From: Streptomyces sp. CB01373
GTDB taxonomy: Bacteria > Actinomycetota > Actinomycetes > Streptomycetales > Streptomycetaceae
Assembly: GCF_002803075.1 (NCBI RefSeq)
Contig: NZ_NNBK01000011.1
Span: 311,629 to 375,628 of the forward strand
Direction: 5' to 3'
Length of the DNA stretch: 64,000 nucleotides
Shown one piece after another: positions 16,042 through 24,827 of the stretch; position 1 is the stretch's first letter, and every line of letters begins with the position of its first letter. The position numbers were made by a program, and so were the translations under genes. A model generated the notes under the pieces. The model saw only the letters and a program-made list of their open reading frames with translations, searched no databases and was not told where the DNA came from.

Positions 16042-16803
16042 ATGAACACACTGCAGAGCACCAGCCAGAGCGCAGTGGTCACGCGTCTGCACGATGTGGC
16101 CCGGTCTCCGGAGAAGTCCGGTGCCGTGAGCGGGCGGGGGTGCGCTCGCGGCACCGGGCGTCAGCACACCGCGCATGCGCCACAGGGGCTTCAGCCCCGC
16201 ATGACGGTGGTTGACGCGAACACGGGGGAAACACACGGGGGAACCGCGTACGGGGAGGGCTCGGGGGAGCGACGCACGCTGTCGGAAGCGGAGTTCACCG
16301 CCTACGTCCAGGAGCGCCGCGCCTCCCTGTACGCAACCGCCTACCACCTGACCGGCGACCGCTTCGAGGCCGAGGACCTGCTGCAGAGCGCGCTGTTCTC
16401 GACCTACCGGGCGTGGGACCGGATCAGTGACAAGGCGGCCGTCGGCGGATACCTCCGCCGCACCATGACCAATCTGCACATCAGCGCCTGGCGGCGCCGC
16501 AAGCTCAACGAGTACCCGACCGAGGAACTGCCGGAGACGCCCGGCGACACGGACGCCATGCGCGGCACCGAGCTGCGCACCGTCCTGTGGCAGGCGCTGG
16601 CCCGGCTGCCCGAGCTCCAGCGCACCATGCTGGTCCTGCGTTACTACGAGGGCCGTACGGACCCGGAGATCGCGGCCATCCTCGGCATCAGCGTCGGCAC
16701 GGTGAAGTCCAGCATCTGGCGGTCCCTGCGCCGGCTGCGCGAGGACGAGGTCCTCAGCTTCGGCCGTGACCGTGAGGAGTCCTTCGGCGAACTGGTCGCC
16801 TGA
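16042..16803 (+). CDS. sigQ: RNA polymerase sigma factor SigQ
   Basis: 253-residue ECF/SigE-type sigma factor divergent from afsQ1. Seen: region 2 (YATAYHLTGDRFEAEDLLQSAL, AVGGYLRRTMTNLHISAWRRRK) and region 4.2 (LPELQRTMLVLRYYEGRTDPE, then IAAILGISVGTVKSSIWRSLRRLRE). The first 75 or so residues are not sigma-like; ATG at 16042 (MNTLQSTSQS) has a purine-rich stretch ahead, but ATG at 16201 (MTVVDANTGE) is a fair alternative. In S. coelicolor sigQ is an AfsQ1 target that opposes AfsQ function (established). Confidence 0.92.
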   Translation: MNTLQSTSQSAVVTRLHDVARSPEKSGAVSGRGCARGTGRQHTAHAPQGLQPRMTVVDANTGETHGGTAYGEGSGERRTLSEAEFTAYVQERRASLYATAYHLTGDRFEAEDLLQSALFSTYRAWDRISDKAAVGGYLRRTMTNLHISAWRRRKLNEYPTEELPETPGDTDAMRGTELRTVLWQALARLPELQRTMLVLRYYEGRTDPEIAAILGISVGTVKSSIWRSLRRLREDEVLSFGRDREESFGELVA

Positions 16804-17144
16804 CACGACCGAAGGGCAGGGGGAACGGGGGAAGGGGAAAGCGGGGGAATCCCGGGGGGGAACACAGGGCTCGGGGGAGCCACGGGGGACTCGGGAACAC
16901 GGGGGAAGTGGGGAAACGGGGAAACGGGGGAAAGCACGGGGGAACCCACGGGGGAAAGTGGGGGAGCACCAAGGGAGCGGGGCTGGAGGACCGGGGGGTC
17001 TGTCCAGTCCCGCTTTCGTGTCCCGCTTCCGGGCACGTGCGCACGCGCGTTGACGCGCGAGGGGGCGCACCAGGGGCGTACGAGATGCGTACGCCCCTCT
17101 GCCGTAGGCCGGTCGAGTCGTAGGCCGGTCGAGTCGTACGCCGG
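16804..17144. repeat. G-tract-rich intergenic region after sigQ
   Basis: No gene seen. From about 16819 to 16982 the plus strand carries some twenty G runs of 4-7, mostly as variants of ACGGGGGAA, a composition that could form G-quadruplexes in the sigQ 3' RNA. Further on, 17106-17145 holds two near-identical copies of TAGGCCGGTCGAGTCG just before the convergent kinase stop. Confidence 0.7.
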
Positions 17145-17780
17145 TCAGGCGGCCGTCCGTGTCTGCGCCTGCCGTCCCGCCGCCGCGGCGGCCAGCCGGC
17201 CCAGGGCCTCGTCCCGGTCGCAGGCGTGCGCGCCCAGCGTGATCTGACGGGCCACGATCGACCGTTCGGCGCGCATCAGCCGCCAGCCGCGGCGGATCAG
17301 GAACGGCACCGACTTGCGGCCCTCCTTCAGATCCCGCACGAAGCGCCGCCGGAACGTGGTGACCGGTCCGCGGTTCAGGCACAGCGCGTCGGCCAGGACG
17401 CCGAGTTCACGGCAGCGCCCCACGATCTCGGCGGCGAAGACGCCCTCCGCGATGAACAGCGGGGTGCGGCCGATGTGCAGCGTGTCCTCGCCGGTGCGGG
17501 CGCTCAGCGAGATGTCGTACACCGGCACGCTCGTGGTGCCCGTCGCGCACAGCCGGCTGATCGCCGCGACCGCGACGTCCGCGTCCCACGAGCCGGGGTG
17601 GTCCCAGTCGATGTCCGAACTCCCCGCCACCAGCGGCAGCGTCGGGTCGCCGGCCTCCTTGTAGAAGTCGTCGAGGCGCAGTACGGGCAGTCCGGCGCGG
17701 GCGGCGACCAGGGACTTGCCCGAGCCCGAGGGGCCGCACAGCAGTACGACACGGGCGGGAGGCGGAGGATGAAGGCTCAC
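17145..17780 (-). CDS. Uridine kinase-like P-loop protein
   Basis: 211 residues. GTG at 17780 (VSLHPPPPARV) places the P-loop VVLLCGPSGSGKS at residues 10-22, as in uridine kinase/phosphoribulokinase proteins. Seen further: LDDFYKE (the conserved Asp/Tyr segment after strand 2), WDHPGSWD (substrate motif), and a Arg-rich lid (FRRRFVRDLKEGRKS). It would phosphorylate uridine/cytidine for salvage, which suits the nucleoside-rich context, but substrate specificity is not shown. Single gene, convergent with sigQ. Confidence 0.8.
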   Translation of the reverse strand: MSLHPPPPARVVLLCGPSGSGKSLVAARAGLPVLRLDDFYKEAGDPTLPLVAGSSDIDWDHPGSWDADVAVAAISRLCATGTTSVPVYDISLSARTGEDTLHIGRTPLFIAEGVFAAEIVGRCRELGVLADALCLNRGPVTTFRRRFVRDLKEGRKSVPFLIRRGWRLMRAERSIVARQITLGAHACDRDEALGRLAAAAAGRQAQTRTAA

Positions 17781-17908
17781 GGAACACCAGTTTGACGCAT
17801 GGTGGCGCGCCTGCCGACCCCGCGGGTCGGCTTTGGAACGTGGGCTACGTCTCAACTACCCTGTGCGCTGTTCTCGTTACCGACCGCATCCGTAAGGCGG
17901 CACCAGTC

Positions 17909-18307
17909 ATGGCTCGACACGCGTCTTCACCTCGTCCCACCGCCCGCCGTGCCCTGGTCGCCGTCGTGACCGCCGGGGCCGCCCTGGGCGTGGGCGCGAC
18001 GACGGCCTCGGCGGAGATCCTCCCGGGCGGGGGCGAGGGGCGCCTGCTCGGCTCTCTCGGCCGGGCCGACGCGCAGTCGGGTGTGCAGGCGCTGGCCGGC
18101 ACGGTCGGCCACACCACCGGGACCGTCACGGCCCTCAAGCCCAACCCGCTCGCGGGCACCGGCGTCGACCCGCTCGACAACGGCGTCGGCACCCAGGTCG
18201 CCGACTTCCAGCCGGTCGGCTCGAAGACGGTCACCGGCCCGGTGGCCCAGGCCCCGTCGGTGGGCGCCGTGCCGGTCGTCGGCCAGTTGCTCGGGTCGGT
18301 GCGCTGA
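17909..18307 (+). CDS. Small secreted protein
   Basis: 132 residues with a twin-Arg-containing signal region (RPTARRALVAVVTAGAALGVGATTASA) and likely cleavage after ASA (AEILPGG). The Arg pair does not match a full Tat motif, so Sec export is more likely. The mature part is Gly/Val/Pro-rich with few charges. Same style as the secreted protein at 11352. ATG at 17909. It ends at a strong bidirectional terminator. Function not recognised. Confidence 0.75.
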   Translation: MARHASSPRPTARRALVAVVTAGAALGVGATTASAEILPGGGEGRLLGSLGRADAQSGVQALAGTVGHTTGTVTALKPNPLAGTGVDPLDNGVGTQVADFQPVGSKTVTGPVAQAPSVGAVPVVGQLLGSVR

Positions 18308-18317
18308 CCCGGGCGCA

Positions 18318-18384
18318 CCCCGCGCACACGGAGAGCCGCGCCTCCCCCGGACGCAGGGGAGACGCGGCTCTCGTCTGTGCGGGG
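18318..18384. terminator. Bidirectional terminator
   Basis: Hairpin with arms CCCCGCGCACACGGAGAGCC... and ...GGCTCTCGTCTGTGCGGGG, about 28 bp with a few mismatches, and loop CGGACGCA. It separates the secreted-protein gene from the convergent aldehyde dehydrogenase operon. Confidence 0.85.
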
Positions 18385-18406
18385 CGCGTGCGGCGCCCCG
18401 GACGGC

Positions 18407-19327
18407 TCAGTACGACGAGCCGGAGGCGCCCAGGGAGCCCGTCGGGTGCCAGACCGTCTTGGTCTCCAGGAAGGCCGTCATACGGTCCGTGCCCGGTGTC
18501 GCCGACCAGTTGTCCACAGGCTGTGGACGAAGGACCCGCTTGAGGTTGTCCGCCGCAGCGACCTCCAGCTCCCTCGCCAGGTCCGCGTCGGCGCCCGCGA
18601 GGTCGATCGCGTTGACGTCCTGGTGCGCGGCGAGCGGCGCGGCGATCTCCGCCGTACGGCCGGACAGGACGTTCACGACACCGCCCGGCAGGTCGGAGGT
18701 GGCCAGCACCTCGCCGAGGGAGAGCGCGGGGAGCGGGGACTTCTCGCTCGCGACCACCACCGCCGTGTTGCCGGTCGCGATCACCGGGGCGATCACCGAG
18801 ACCAGGCCCAGGAACGACGACTCCTGCGGGGCCAGGACGGTCACCACGCCGGTCGGCTCGGGGGAGGAGAGGTTGAAGTACGGGCCCGCCACCGGGTTGC
18901 CGCCGCCCACCACCTGGGCGATCTTGTCGGTCCAGCCCGCGTACCAGACCCAGCGGTCGATCGCCGCGTCGACCTGCGCGGCCGCCCTGGCCTTGGACAG
19001 GCCCTCGGCCTCGGCGACCTCGCGGACGAACTGCTCGCGGCGGCCCTCCAGCATCTCGGCGATGCGGTAGAGGATCTGGCCCCGGTTGTACGCGGTCGCG
19101 CCGGACCACGCCCCGAACGCCTTGCGCGCGGCCACGACCGCGTCACGGGCGTCCTTGCGGGACGACTGCGGAACGTTCGCCAGCCAGTTGCCCTTGGAGT
19201 CGCTCACCTCGTACACCCGGCCGCTCTCGGAACGCGGGAACTTGCCGCCCACGTACAGCTTGTAGGTCTTGAGGACCGAAAGCCGCGGTTCGGTCGTCGC
19301 CCCAGACTTCTCGGACTTCTCAGACAT
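18407..19327 (-). CDS. Short aldehyde dehydrogenase homologue without catalytic domain
   Basis: 306 residues against about 480 for active family members. Seen: the N-terminal NAD-binding half (YKLYVGGKFPRSESGR, DARDAVVAARKAFGAWS, EPTGVVTVLAPQESS, VIATGNTAVVVASEKSPLP, LPGGVVNVLSG). The ELGGK Glu and the GQxC catalytic Cys region are absent; a divergent Ala-rich segment takes their place. The ATG at 19327 overlaps the stop of the full-length enzyme by 8 bp, so they are co-translated. Probably a non-catalytic partner or regulator of that enzyme. The intact frame and coupling argue against a decaying pseudogene. Confidence 0.85.
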   Translation of the reverse strand: MSEKSEKSGATTEPRLSVLKTYKLYVGGKFPRSESGRVYEVSDSKGNWLANVPQSSRKDARDAVVAARKAFGAWSGATAYNRGQILYRIAEMLEGRREQFVREVAEAEGLSKARAAAQVDAAIDRWVWYAGWTDKIAQVVGGGNPVAGPYFNLSSPEPTGVVTVLAPQESSFLGLVSVIAPVIATGNTAVVVASEKSPLPALSLGEVLATSDLPGGVVNVLSGRTAEIAAPLAAHQDVNAIDLAGADADLARELEVAAADNLKRVLRPQPVDNWSATPGTDRMTAFLETKTVWHPTGSLGASGSSY

Positions 19328-20756
19328 CGAGGTACGCCTCCAGGCCGTGCCGGCCGCCCTCGCGGCCGAAGCCCGACTCCTTGTAGCCGCCGAACGGCGA
19401 GGTCGGATCGAACTTGTTGAACGTGTTGGACCAGACGACACCGGCGCGCAGCTTGCTCGCCACCGCCAGGATCCGGGAGCCCTTCTCGGTCCAGATGCCC
19501 GCGGACAGCCCGTACGGGGTGTTGTTGGCCTTGGCCACGGCCTCGTCCGGGGTGCGGAAGGTGAGGACGGAGAGCACCGGGCCGAAGATCTCGTCACGGG
19601 CGATGGTGTGCGCCTGGGTGACGCCGGTGAACAGCGTCGGAGCGAACCAGTAGCCGCTCTCGGGCAGTTCGCAGGCGGGCGACCAGCGCTCGGCGCCCTC
19701 CGCCTCGCCCTTGTCGGCGAGCGTGGTGATCCGGGCCAGCTGCTCGGCGGAGTTGATCGCGCCGATGTCGGTGTTCTTGTCGAGCGGATCGCCCAGGCGC
19801 AGCGTGGAGAGCCTGCGCTTGAGGGAGTCCAGCAGCTCGTCGTGGATCGACTCCTGCACCAGCAGCCGCGAGCCCGCGCAGCAGACCTGGCCCTGGTTGA
19901 AGAAGATGCCGTTGACGATGCCCTCGACGGCCTGGTCGATCGGCGCGTCGTCGAAGACGATGTTGGCGCCCTTGCCGCCCAGCTCGAGGGTGAGCTTCTT
20001 GTCCGTGCCCGCGACCGTGCGCGCGATCGCCTTGCCGACGGCCGTGGAGCCGGTGAAGGCGACCTTGTTCACGTCGGGGTGGGCGACGAGCGCGGCGCCC
20101 GCGTCGCCGTAGCCGGGAAGGATGTTGACGACACCCTTCGGCAGGCCGGCCTGGCGGCAGATGTCCGCGAAGAACAGCGCGGACAGCGGGGTGGTCTCGG
20201 CGGGCTTGAGGACCACCGTGTTGCCGGTCGCCAGCGCCGGGGCGATCTTCCACGCCAGCATCAGCAGCGGGAAGTTCCACGGGATGACCTGGCCGGCCAC
20301 GCCCAGCGGCTTCGGGGACGGCCCGAAGCCCGCGTGGCCGAGCTTGTCGGCCCAGCCGGCGTAGTAGAAGAAGTACGCGGCCACCAGGGGCAGGTCCGCG
20401 TCCCTCGTCTCCCGGATCGGCTTGCCGTTGTCCAGCGTCTCCAGGACCGCCAGCTCACGGCTGCGCTCCTGGATGATGCGGGCGATGCGGAACAGGTACT
20501 TGGCGCGCTCGGAGCCGGGCAGCGCCGACCACTTCACGAAGGCCTTGCGGGCCGCCTTCACCGCGCGGTCCACGTCCGCCTCGCCGGCCTGGGCGACCTC
20601 GGACAGCACCTCCTCGGTGCTGGGGGAGACCGTCTTGAAGACCTTGCCGTCGGCGGCCTTGGCGAACTCGCCGTCGATGAACAGGCCGTAGGACGGCGCG
20701 ATGTCGACGATCGAGCGGGACTCGGGCGCCGGTGCGTATTCGAAGGGGGAAACCAT
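19320..20756 (-). CDS. Aldehyde dehydrogenase (full length)
   Basis: 478-residue NAD(P)-dependent dehydrogenase. Seen: substrate-channel motif VIPWNFPLLM with the catalytic Asn, KPAETTPLSA, Rossmann loop FTGSTAVGKAI, general-base Glu in LTLELGGKGA, nucleophile in FFNQGQVCCAGSRL, and EIFGPVLSVL. Five bases after deoC and overlapping the short homologue, so deoC-ALDH-ALDH' form one operon under the CTACGCGCGTAG operator. The likely task is oxidising the acetaldehyde made by DeoC, which is inference from context. Confidence 0.92.
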   Translation of the reverse strand: MVSPFEYAPAPESRSIVDIAPSYGLFIDGEFAKAADGKVFKTVSPSTEEVLSEVAQAGEADVDRAVKAARKAFVKWSALPGSERAKYLFRIARIIQERSRELAVLETLDNGKPIRETRDADLPLVAAYFFYYAGWADKLGHAGFGPSPKPLGVAGQVIPWNFPLLMLAWKIAPALATGNTVVLKPAETTPLSALFFADICRQAGLPKGVVNILPGYGDAGAALVAHPDVNKVAFTGSTAVGKAIARTVAGTDKKLTLELGGKGANIVFDDAPIDQAVEGIVNGIFFNQGQVCCAGSRLLVQESIHDELLDSLKRRLSTLRLGDPLDKNTDIGAINSAEQLARITTLADKGEAEGAERWSPACELPESGYWFAPTLFTGVTQAHTIARDEIFGPVLSVLTFRTPDEAVAKANNTPYGLSAGIWTEKGSRILAVASKLRAGVVWSNTFNKFDPTSPFGGYKESGFGREGGRHGLEAYLDV

Positions 20757-20761
20757 GGTGA

Positions 20762-21712
20762 TCAGTCCACCGTCACGTAGTCGGGACCGGAGTAGCGGCC
20801 GGTGGCCAGCTTCTGACGCTGCATCAGCAGGTCGTTCAGGAGCGAGGAGGCGCCGAAGCGGAACCAGTGGTTGTCCAGCCAGTCCCCGCCTGCGGTCTCG
20901 TTGACCAGGACCAGGAACTTGATCGCGTCCTTGGAGGTGCGGATGCCGCCGGCCGGCTTCACGCCGACCTGCACGCCGGTCTGCGCCCGGAAGTCACGCA
21001 CGGCCTCCAGCATCAGCAGCGTGTTGGCCGGGGTGGCGTTGACGGCGACCTTGCCGGTGGAGGTCTTGATGAAGTCGGCGCCCGCCAGCATGCCGAGCCA
21101 GCTCGCACGGCGGATGTTGTCGTACGTCGACAGCTCGCCGGTCTCGAAGATGACCTTCAGGCGTGCGGAGCTCCCGCAGGCCTCCTTCACGGCGACGATC
21201 TCGTCGTACACCTTCAGGTACTTGCCGGCGAGGAACGCTCCGCGGTCGATGACCATGTCGATCTCGTCGGCGCCCGCGGCGACCGCCTCGCGCACGTCCG
21301 TCAGCTTCACGTCCAGCGACGCCCGGCCGGCCGGGAAGGCGGTGGCGACCGAGGCGACCTTCACGGTCGAGCCGGCCACGGCCTCCTTCGCGGCGGCCAC
21401 CATGTCGGGGTAGACGCAGACCGCGGCCGTGGCGGGGGCCGTACGGTCCGTCGGGTCGGGGCGGACCGCCTTGGCGCCGAGCGCCCGGACCTTGCCCGGG
21501 GTGTCCGCGCCTTCCAGCGTCGTCAGGTCGACCATCGAGATGGCGAGGTCGATGGCGTACGCCTTCGCGGTGGTCTTGATGGAACGGGTGCCGAGCGAGG
21601 CGGCGCGCGCCTCCAGGCCGACCGCGTCGACACCGGGCAGCCCGTGCAGGAAGCGGCGCAGCGTGCTGTCGGACGCGGTGACGTCAGCGAGAGGGGGTGC
21701 AGTGGTGGGCAT
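20762..21712 (-). CDS. deoC: Deoxyribose-phosphate aldolase
   Basis: Splits 2-deoxyribose 5-phosphate into glyceraldehyde 3-phosphate and acetaldehyde. 316 residues; the first 65 or so are an extension relative to the minimal class I enzyme. Seen: VCVYPDMV, VATAFPAG, GADEIDMVIDRGAF (Asp), LKVIFETGEL, the Schiff-base Lys in ADFIKTSTGK and the second Lys in VGVKPAGGIRT. ATG at 21712 lies 19 bp downstream of the palindromic operator. Confidence 0.95.
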   Translation of the reverse strand: MPTTAPPLADVTASDSTLRRFLHGLPGVDAVGLEARAASLGTRSIKTTAKAYAIDLAISMVDLTTLEGADTPGKVRALGAKAVRPDPTDRTAPATAAVCVYPDMVAAAKEAVAGSTVKVASVATAFPAGRASLDVKLTDVREAVAAGADEIDMVIDRGAFLAGKYLKVYDEIVAVKEACGSSARLKVIFETGELSTYDNIRRASWLGMLAGADFIKTSTGKVAVNATPANTLLMLEAVRDFRAQTGVQVGVKPAGGIRTSKDAIKFLVLVNETAGGDWLDNHWFRFGASSLLNDLLMQRQKLATGRYSGPDYVTVD

Positions 21713-21731
21713 GGTCACCAGGCGAGCATAT

Positions 21732-21743
21732 CTACGCGCGTAG
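21732..21743. promoter_or_regulatory. Palindromic operator upstream of deoC operon
   Basis: Perfect CTACGCGCGTAG, identical to the sites before add and pnp, 19 bp upstream of the deoC ATG (minus strand). Confidence 0.87.
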
Positions 21744-21857
21744 CGGCTGTACACCCCCCGAGCTGTCTTGTGACCCGGCCGATGTTCGCACGGCGCCCCT
21801 CCCGTCCGCGGGCACCGCGGATGAGAGCCCGTCCGGCCGTCGGGCAGAATCGGGACC

Positions 21858-22544
21858 ATGACGACGCCCGAGCACGAACCCCCCGCGCCGCGACCTGCCG
21901 CCCCAGAGTTCAAGGACCGGGTCAACCGGTCGTCCGCAGGCATCGCGAGCGGTGCCCTGCTCCTCGCCATCGTCGGGTGGCTGGGCATCGACGCGCTGGT
22001 GGTCGGCGAGGGCCGCACCCCGTGGCTGGCGCTCGCCGGGATGATCCTCGTCGTGCCGCTCGTGGTCGCCTTCACCCTGCGGCCCGCCGTGTACGCCAAC
22101 ACCGACCGGCTGCGTATCCGCAACCCCTTCCGCGTGATCGTGCTGCCCTGGGGCCAGGTCTCCGGGCTGCGCTCCGGCTTCTCGAACGAGGTGTTCGACC
22201 AGTCCGGCACCAAGTACCAGCTCTGGGCGGTGCCCGTCTCGCTGCGGGGGCGCAAGCGGGCCACCCGGCGGCAGGCGCGGGCCGAGGCGGCGGGCGAGCG
22301 CGCGGCGGGGGCGGGCAGGGCCGGCGGACGCGCAGGCGGCGCCTTCGGGTCCGGGAGCGCGGCCGACGACGGTCCCGTCCGCGCGGCGGGCGACCAGTTC
22401 ATGGACGACCTGCGCGAGCTGCACGAGGCCCGTGAGCACGCCGAGACGGCGCAGGGCGAGGTGACGGTCCGCTGGGCGTACGAGATCGTGGGCCCGGCGG
22501 TGGCCGGTGCGGTGGTGCTGGCGATTCTGATCGCGGTGGGCTGA
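21858..22544 (+). CDS. PH-domain membrane protein
   Basis: 228 residues. Seen: two N-terminal hydrophobic segments (ASGALLLAIVGWLGI, LAGMILVVPLVVAFTL), a bacterial PH-like module (RPAVYANTDRLRIRNPFR, VIVLPWGQVSGLRSGFSNEVF, YQLWAVPVSLRGRKRA), an Ala/Gly/Arg-rich linker (about residues 130-165), and a C-terminal helix (PAVAGAVVLAILIAVG). This layout is common in uncharacterised actinobacterial PH-domain membrane proteins. ATG at 21858. Divergent from deoC, so its promoter lies close to the operator. Function unknown. Confidence 0.78.
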   Translation: MTTPEHEPPAPRPAAPEFKDRVNRSSAGIASGALLLAIVGWLGIDALVVGEGRTPWLALAGMILVVPLVVAFTLRPAVYANTDRLRIRNPFRVIVLPWGQVSGLRSGFSNEVFDQSGTKYQLWAVPVSLRGRKRATRRQARAEAAGERAAGAGRAGGRAGGAFGSGSAADDGPVRAAGDQFMDDLRELHEAREHAETAQGEVTVRWAYEIVGPAVAGAVVLAILIAVG

Positions 22545-22672
22545 CGCGGAGGCGTCGGCGGCGCGAGCGTCGGCGGCGTGTGGGTCCGTGACGCGAGTGT
22601 CCGTGGCGCGTGTGTCGTCCGGTGTCCGCCCGGACGTGTGTGCGGCGGGTGTCTCCCGGCTGTTTCCGGGCC

Positions 22673-22709
22673 GGAACGGGTGTCCCTCTCGGTGAGGGAC
22701 ACCCGTTCC
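22673..22709. terminator. Bidirectional terminator
   Basis: Perfect 16-bp stem GGAACGGGTGTCCCTC / GAGGGACACCCGTTCC with a five-base loop, between the PH-domain gene and the convergent phosphomutase gene. Confidence 0.9.
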
Positions 22710-22723
22710 CGTTTCCGTACGGG

Positions 22724-24397
22724 TCAGATGCCCGCGGCCGCCGACAGGTCGCGCTTGATCGACGCGAGCAGCTCGGTGGCCTCGGCGCGGGCCGCCGGGA
22801 GGCCGGCGTGGGTGCCGACCGGGACCACGACCTCCAGGTAGCACTTCAGCTTGGGCTCCGTGCCGCTGGGGCGGACGATCACGCGGGCGCCGTCGAGGGT
22901 GTAGCGCAGGCCGTCCGTGGGCGGCAGCCGGTCCGTGCCCCGGGTGAGGTCCTCGGCGCGGGTGACGGGCAGGCCCGCGAGCGCCGTCGGGGGCTGCTCG
23001 CGCAGGCGGCGCATCGCGTCGGCGATCAGCGAGAGGTCCTGGACGCGGACCGAGAGCTGGTCGGTGGCGTGCAGGCCGTGCTCGACGGCGAGGTCGTCGA
23101 GCAGGTCCAGGAGGGTGCGGCCCTCCTGCTTGAGCCGCGAGGCCAGCTCGGTGATCAGCAGGGCGGCGGTGATGCCGTCCTTGTCGCGTACGCCGTCGGG
23201 GTCGACGCAGTAGCCGAGGGCCTCCTCGTAGCCGTAGCGCAGGCCCTCCACGCGGGCGATCCACTTGAAGCCGGTGAGGGTCTCCTCGTAGGGCAGGCCC
23301 GCCATCTCGGCGATGCGGCCGAGGAGGGAGGAGGAGACGATCGACTCCGCGAAGGTGCCGGTCGCGCCGCGGGAGACCAGGTGGGCGGCGAGCAGGGCGC
23401 CCACCTCGTCGCCGCGCAGCATGCGCCAGTCGGCGCCGTCCTTGACGGCCACCGCGCAGCGGTCGGCGTCCGGGTCGTTGGCGACGACCAGGTCGGGGTC
23501 GGTGGCGCGGGCCCTGGCGAACGCCAGGTCCATCGCGCCGGGCTCCTCCGGGTTGGGGAAGGCGACGGTCGGGAAGTCCGGGTCAGGCTCGGCCTGTTCG
23601 AGGACCAGCTCGGGGGCGGGGAAGCCGGCCCGGGCGAACGCGGCGACGAGGGTGTCCTTGCCAACGCCGTGCATCGCCGTGTAGACGGTGCGGGCCGTAC
23701 GGGGCGAGCCGGGGGCGAGGACCGCGTCCGTGCGGGCGAGGTAGGCCTCAAGGACGGAGTCGTCGAGCGTCTCCCAGCCGGAGTCCGGACGGGGGACGTC
23801 GTGGAGGCTCTTGATCGCGTCGATCTCGGCGGCGATCCCCGCGTCGGCGGGCGGCACGATCTGGGAGCCGTCGCCCAGGTAGACCTTGTAGCCGTTGTCG
23901 CGGGGCGGGTTGTGGCTGGCGGTGACCTCCACGCCCGCGACCGCGCCGAGGTGCCTGATGGCGAAGGCGAGAACGGGGGTGGGGAGGGGGCGCGGCAGCA
24001 CCGCGGCGCGCAGGCCGGCGCCGGTCATGACGGCGGCGGTGTCGCGGGCGAAGTCGGCGGACTTGTGGCGGGCGTCGTAGCCGATGACGACGAGGCCGGC
24101 ATTCCCGTCCCCGTGGGCGGTCCCGTTCTTCTTCAGGTACGCGGCGAGGCCGGCGGCGGCGCGGATGACGACGGAGCGGTTCATGCGCATGGGGCCTGCG
24201 CCGAGTTCGCCGCGCAGGCCCGCGGTGCCGAACTGGAGGGTGCCGGCGAAGCGCTCGCTCAGCTCTTCGGGGTTCTCGGGGTTCTCGGGGTTCTCGGCGT
24301 TCACGGCTTCGAGGAGCCGGGCGAGTTCGTCACGGGTCTCGGGGTCGGGGTCCTCGGCCAGCCACGCCTTGGCCCGTGCGATGAGGTCGTCGTGCAC
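22724..24397 (-). CDS. Phospho-sugar mutase (phosphomannomutase/phosphopentomutase type)
   Basis: 557-residue alpha-D-phosphohexomutase. Seen: FGTAGLRGELGAGPMRMN, phospho-Ser loop VEVTASHNPPRDNGYK (Ser near residue 155), metal loop DPDADRC, sugar loop GYCVDPDGVRDKDG (GEEALGYC type), and the phosphate-binding RPSGTEPKLK near the C terminus. Its place next to purine nucleoside phosphorylase and in the deo region suggests it interconverts (deoxy)ribose 1- and 5-phosphates. Residues 34-43 hold a micro-repeat NPENPENPE caused by repeated GGGGTTCTC units. The MITE lies between it and pnp. Confidence 0.88.
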   Translation of the reverse strand: MHDDLIARAKAWLAEDPDPETRDELARLLEAVNAENPENPENPEELSERFAGTLQFGTAGLRGELGAGPMRMNRSVVIRAAAGLAAYLKKNGTAHGDGNAGLVVIGYDARHKSADFARDTAAVMTGAGLRAAVLPRPLPTPVLAFAIRHLGAVAGVEVTASHNPPRDNGYKVYLGDGSQIVPPADAGIAAEIDAIKSLHDVPRPDSGWETLDDSVLEAYLARTDAVLAPGSPRTARTVYTAMHGVGKDTLVAAFARAGFPAPELVLEQAEPDPDFPTVAFPNPEEPGAMDLAFARARATDPDLVVANDPDADRCAVAVKDGADWRMLRGDEVGALLAAHLVSRGATGTFAESIVSSSLLGRIAEMAGLPYEETLTGFKWIARVEGLRYGYEEALGYCVDPDGVRDKDGITAALLITELASRLKQEGRTLLDLLDDLAVEHGLHATDQLSVRVQDLSLIADAMRRLREQPPTALAGLPVTRAEDLTRGTDRLPPTDGLRYTLDGARVIVRPSGTEPKLKCYLEVVVPVGTHAGLPAARAEATELLASIKRDLSAAAGI

Positions 24398-24681
24398 GTT
24401 GGGTCAGCCTCTCGTGAGTGTGTCGGCCCGGCTTCGGCGGGGGATGCCGGTGCCTCCGGCGGTGGGCCGGTGCGCCGGGGTGCGTTGTGGGTCGGGGCCG
24501 TGGGGGTGGGGCCGGCCCGCCGCGCACGGGCGTGCTGCCCGGTCTTTCCATGGTGGGACTGGGCAGAGACGAAGTATGCGGCGGGCTGTCGACCCACCCC
24601 CACGGCCCCTTCCGCCGTTCGGCGGCTTCCCCGTCGCCGTGGGGACCGCTTGTTCGGCGGGCCGTCGCCTTCTTCGTGGTG
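24398..24681. other. Intergenic segment between mutase gene and MITE
   Basis: No gene recognised. It contains an inverted pair GGCCGTGGGGGTGGG (24498-24512) and CCCACCCCCACGGCC (about 24592-24606) around an 80-bp interior, which could fold into a long hairpin, and presumably the promoter of the mutase gene near 24400. Confidence 0.5.
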
Positions 24682-24730
24682 CTAGTGCTGTGACCGGAAA
24701 GGTTTGCCGGAAAGCTCGCGGCGTCCGGTG

Positions 24731-24768
24731 CTGGGGGCACCTCCCACGCCCTTCGGGCAGTGGGGGAG
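24731..24768. repeat. Short Streptomyces palindromic repeat (A), inside MITE
   Basis: CTGGGGGCACCTCCC ... TGGGGGAG with the inner CCCTTCGGG loop. Same family as the in-frame copy in hutH (41298-41333). Confidence 0.75.
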
Positions 24769-24827
24769 CATCGCAAGGCGGAGCATCGCCCGTGTACTGG
24801 ATGTACTCGGGTGATGCGACAACGCGG

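Noticed and set aside
16766..17053. Open frame in the G-rich region after sigQ (about 95 codons)
   Set aside because: Its sequence is just Gly/Arg/Glu/Lys from G-run repeats, starts inside sigQ and has no RBS; treated as non-coding repeat DNA.
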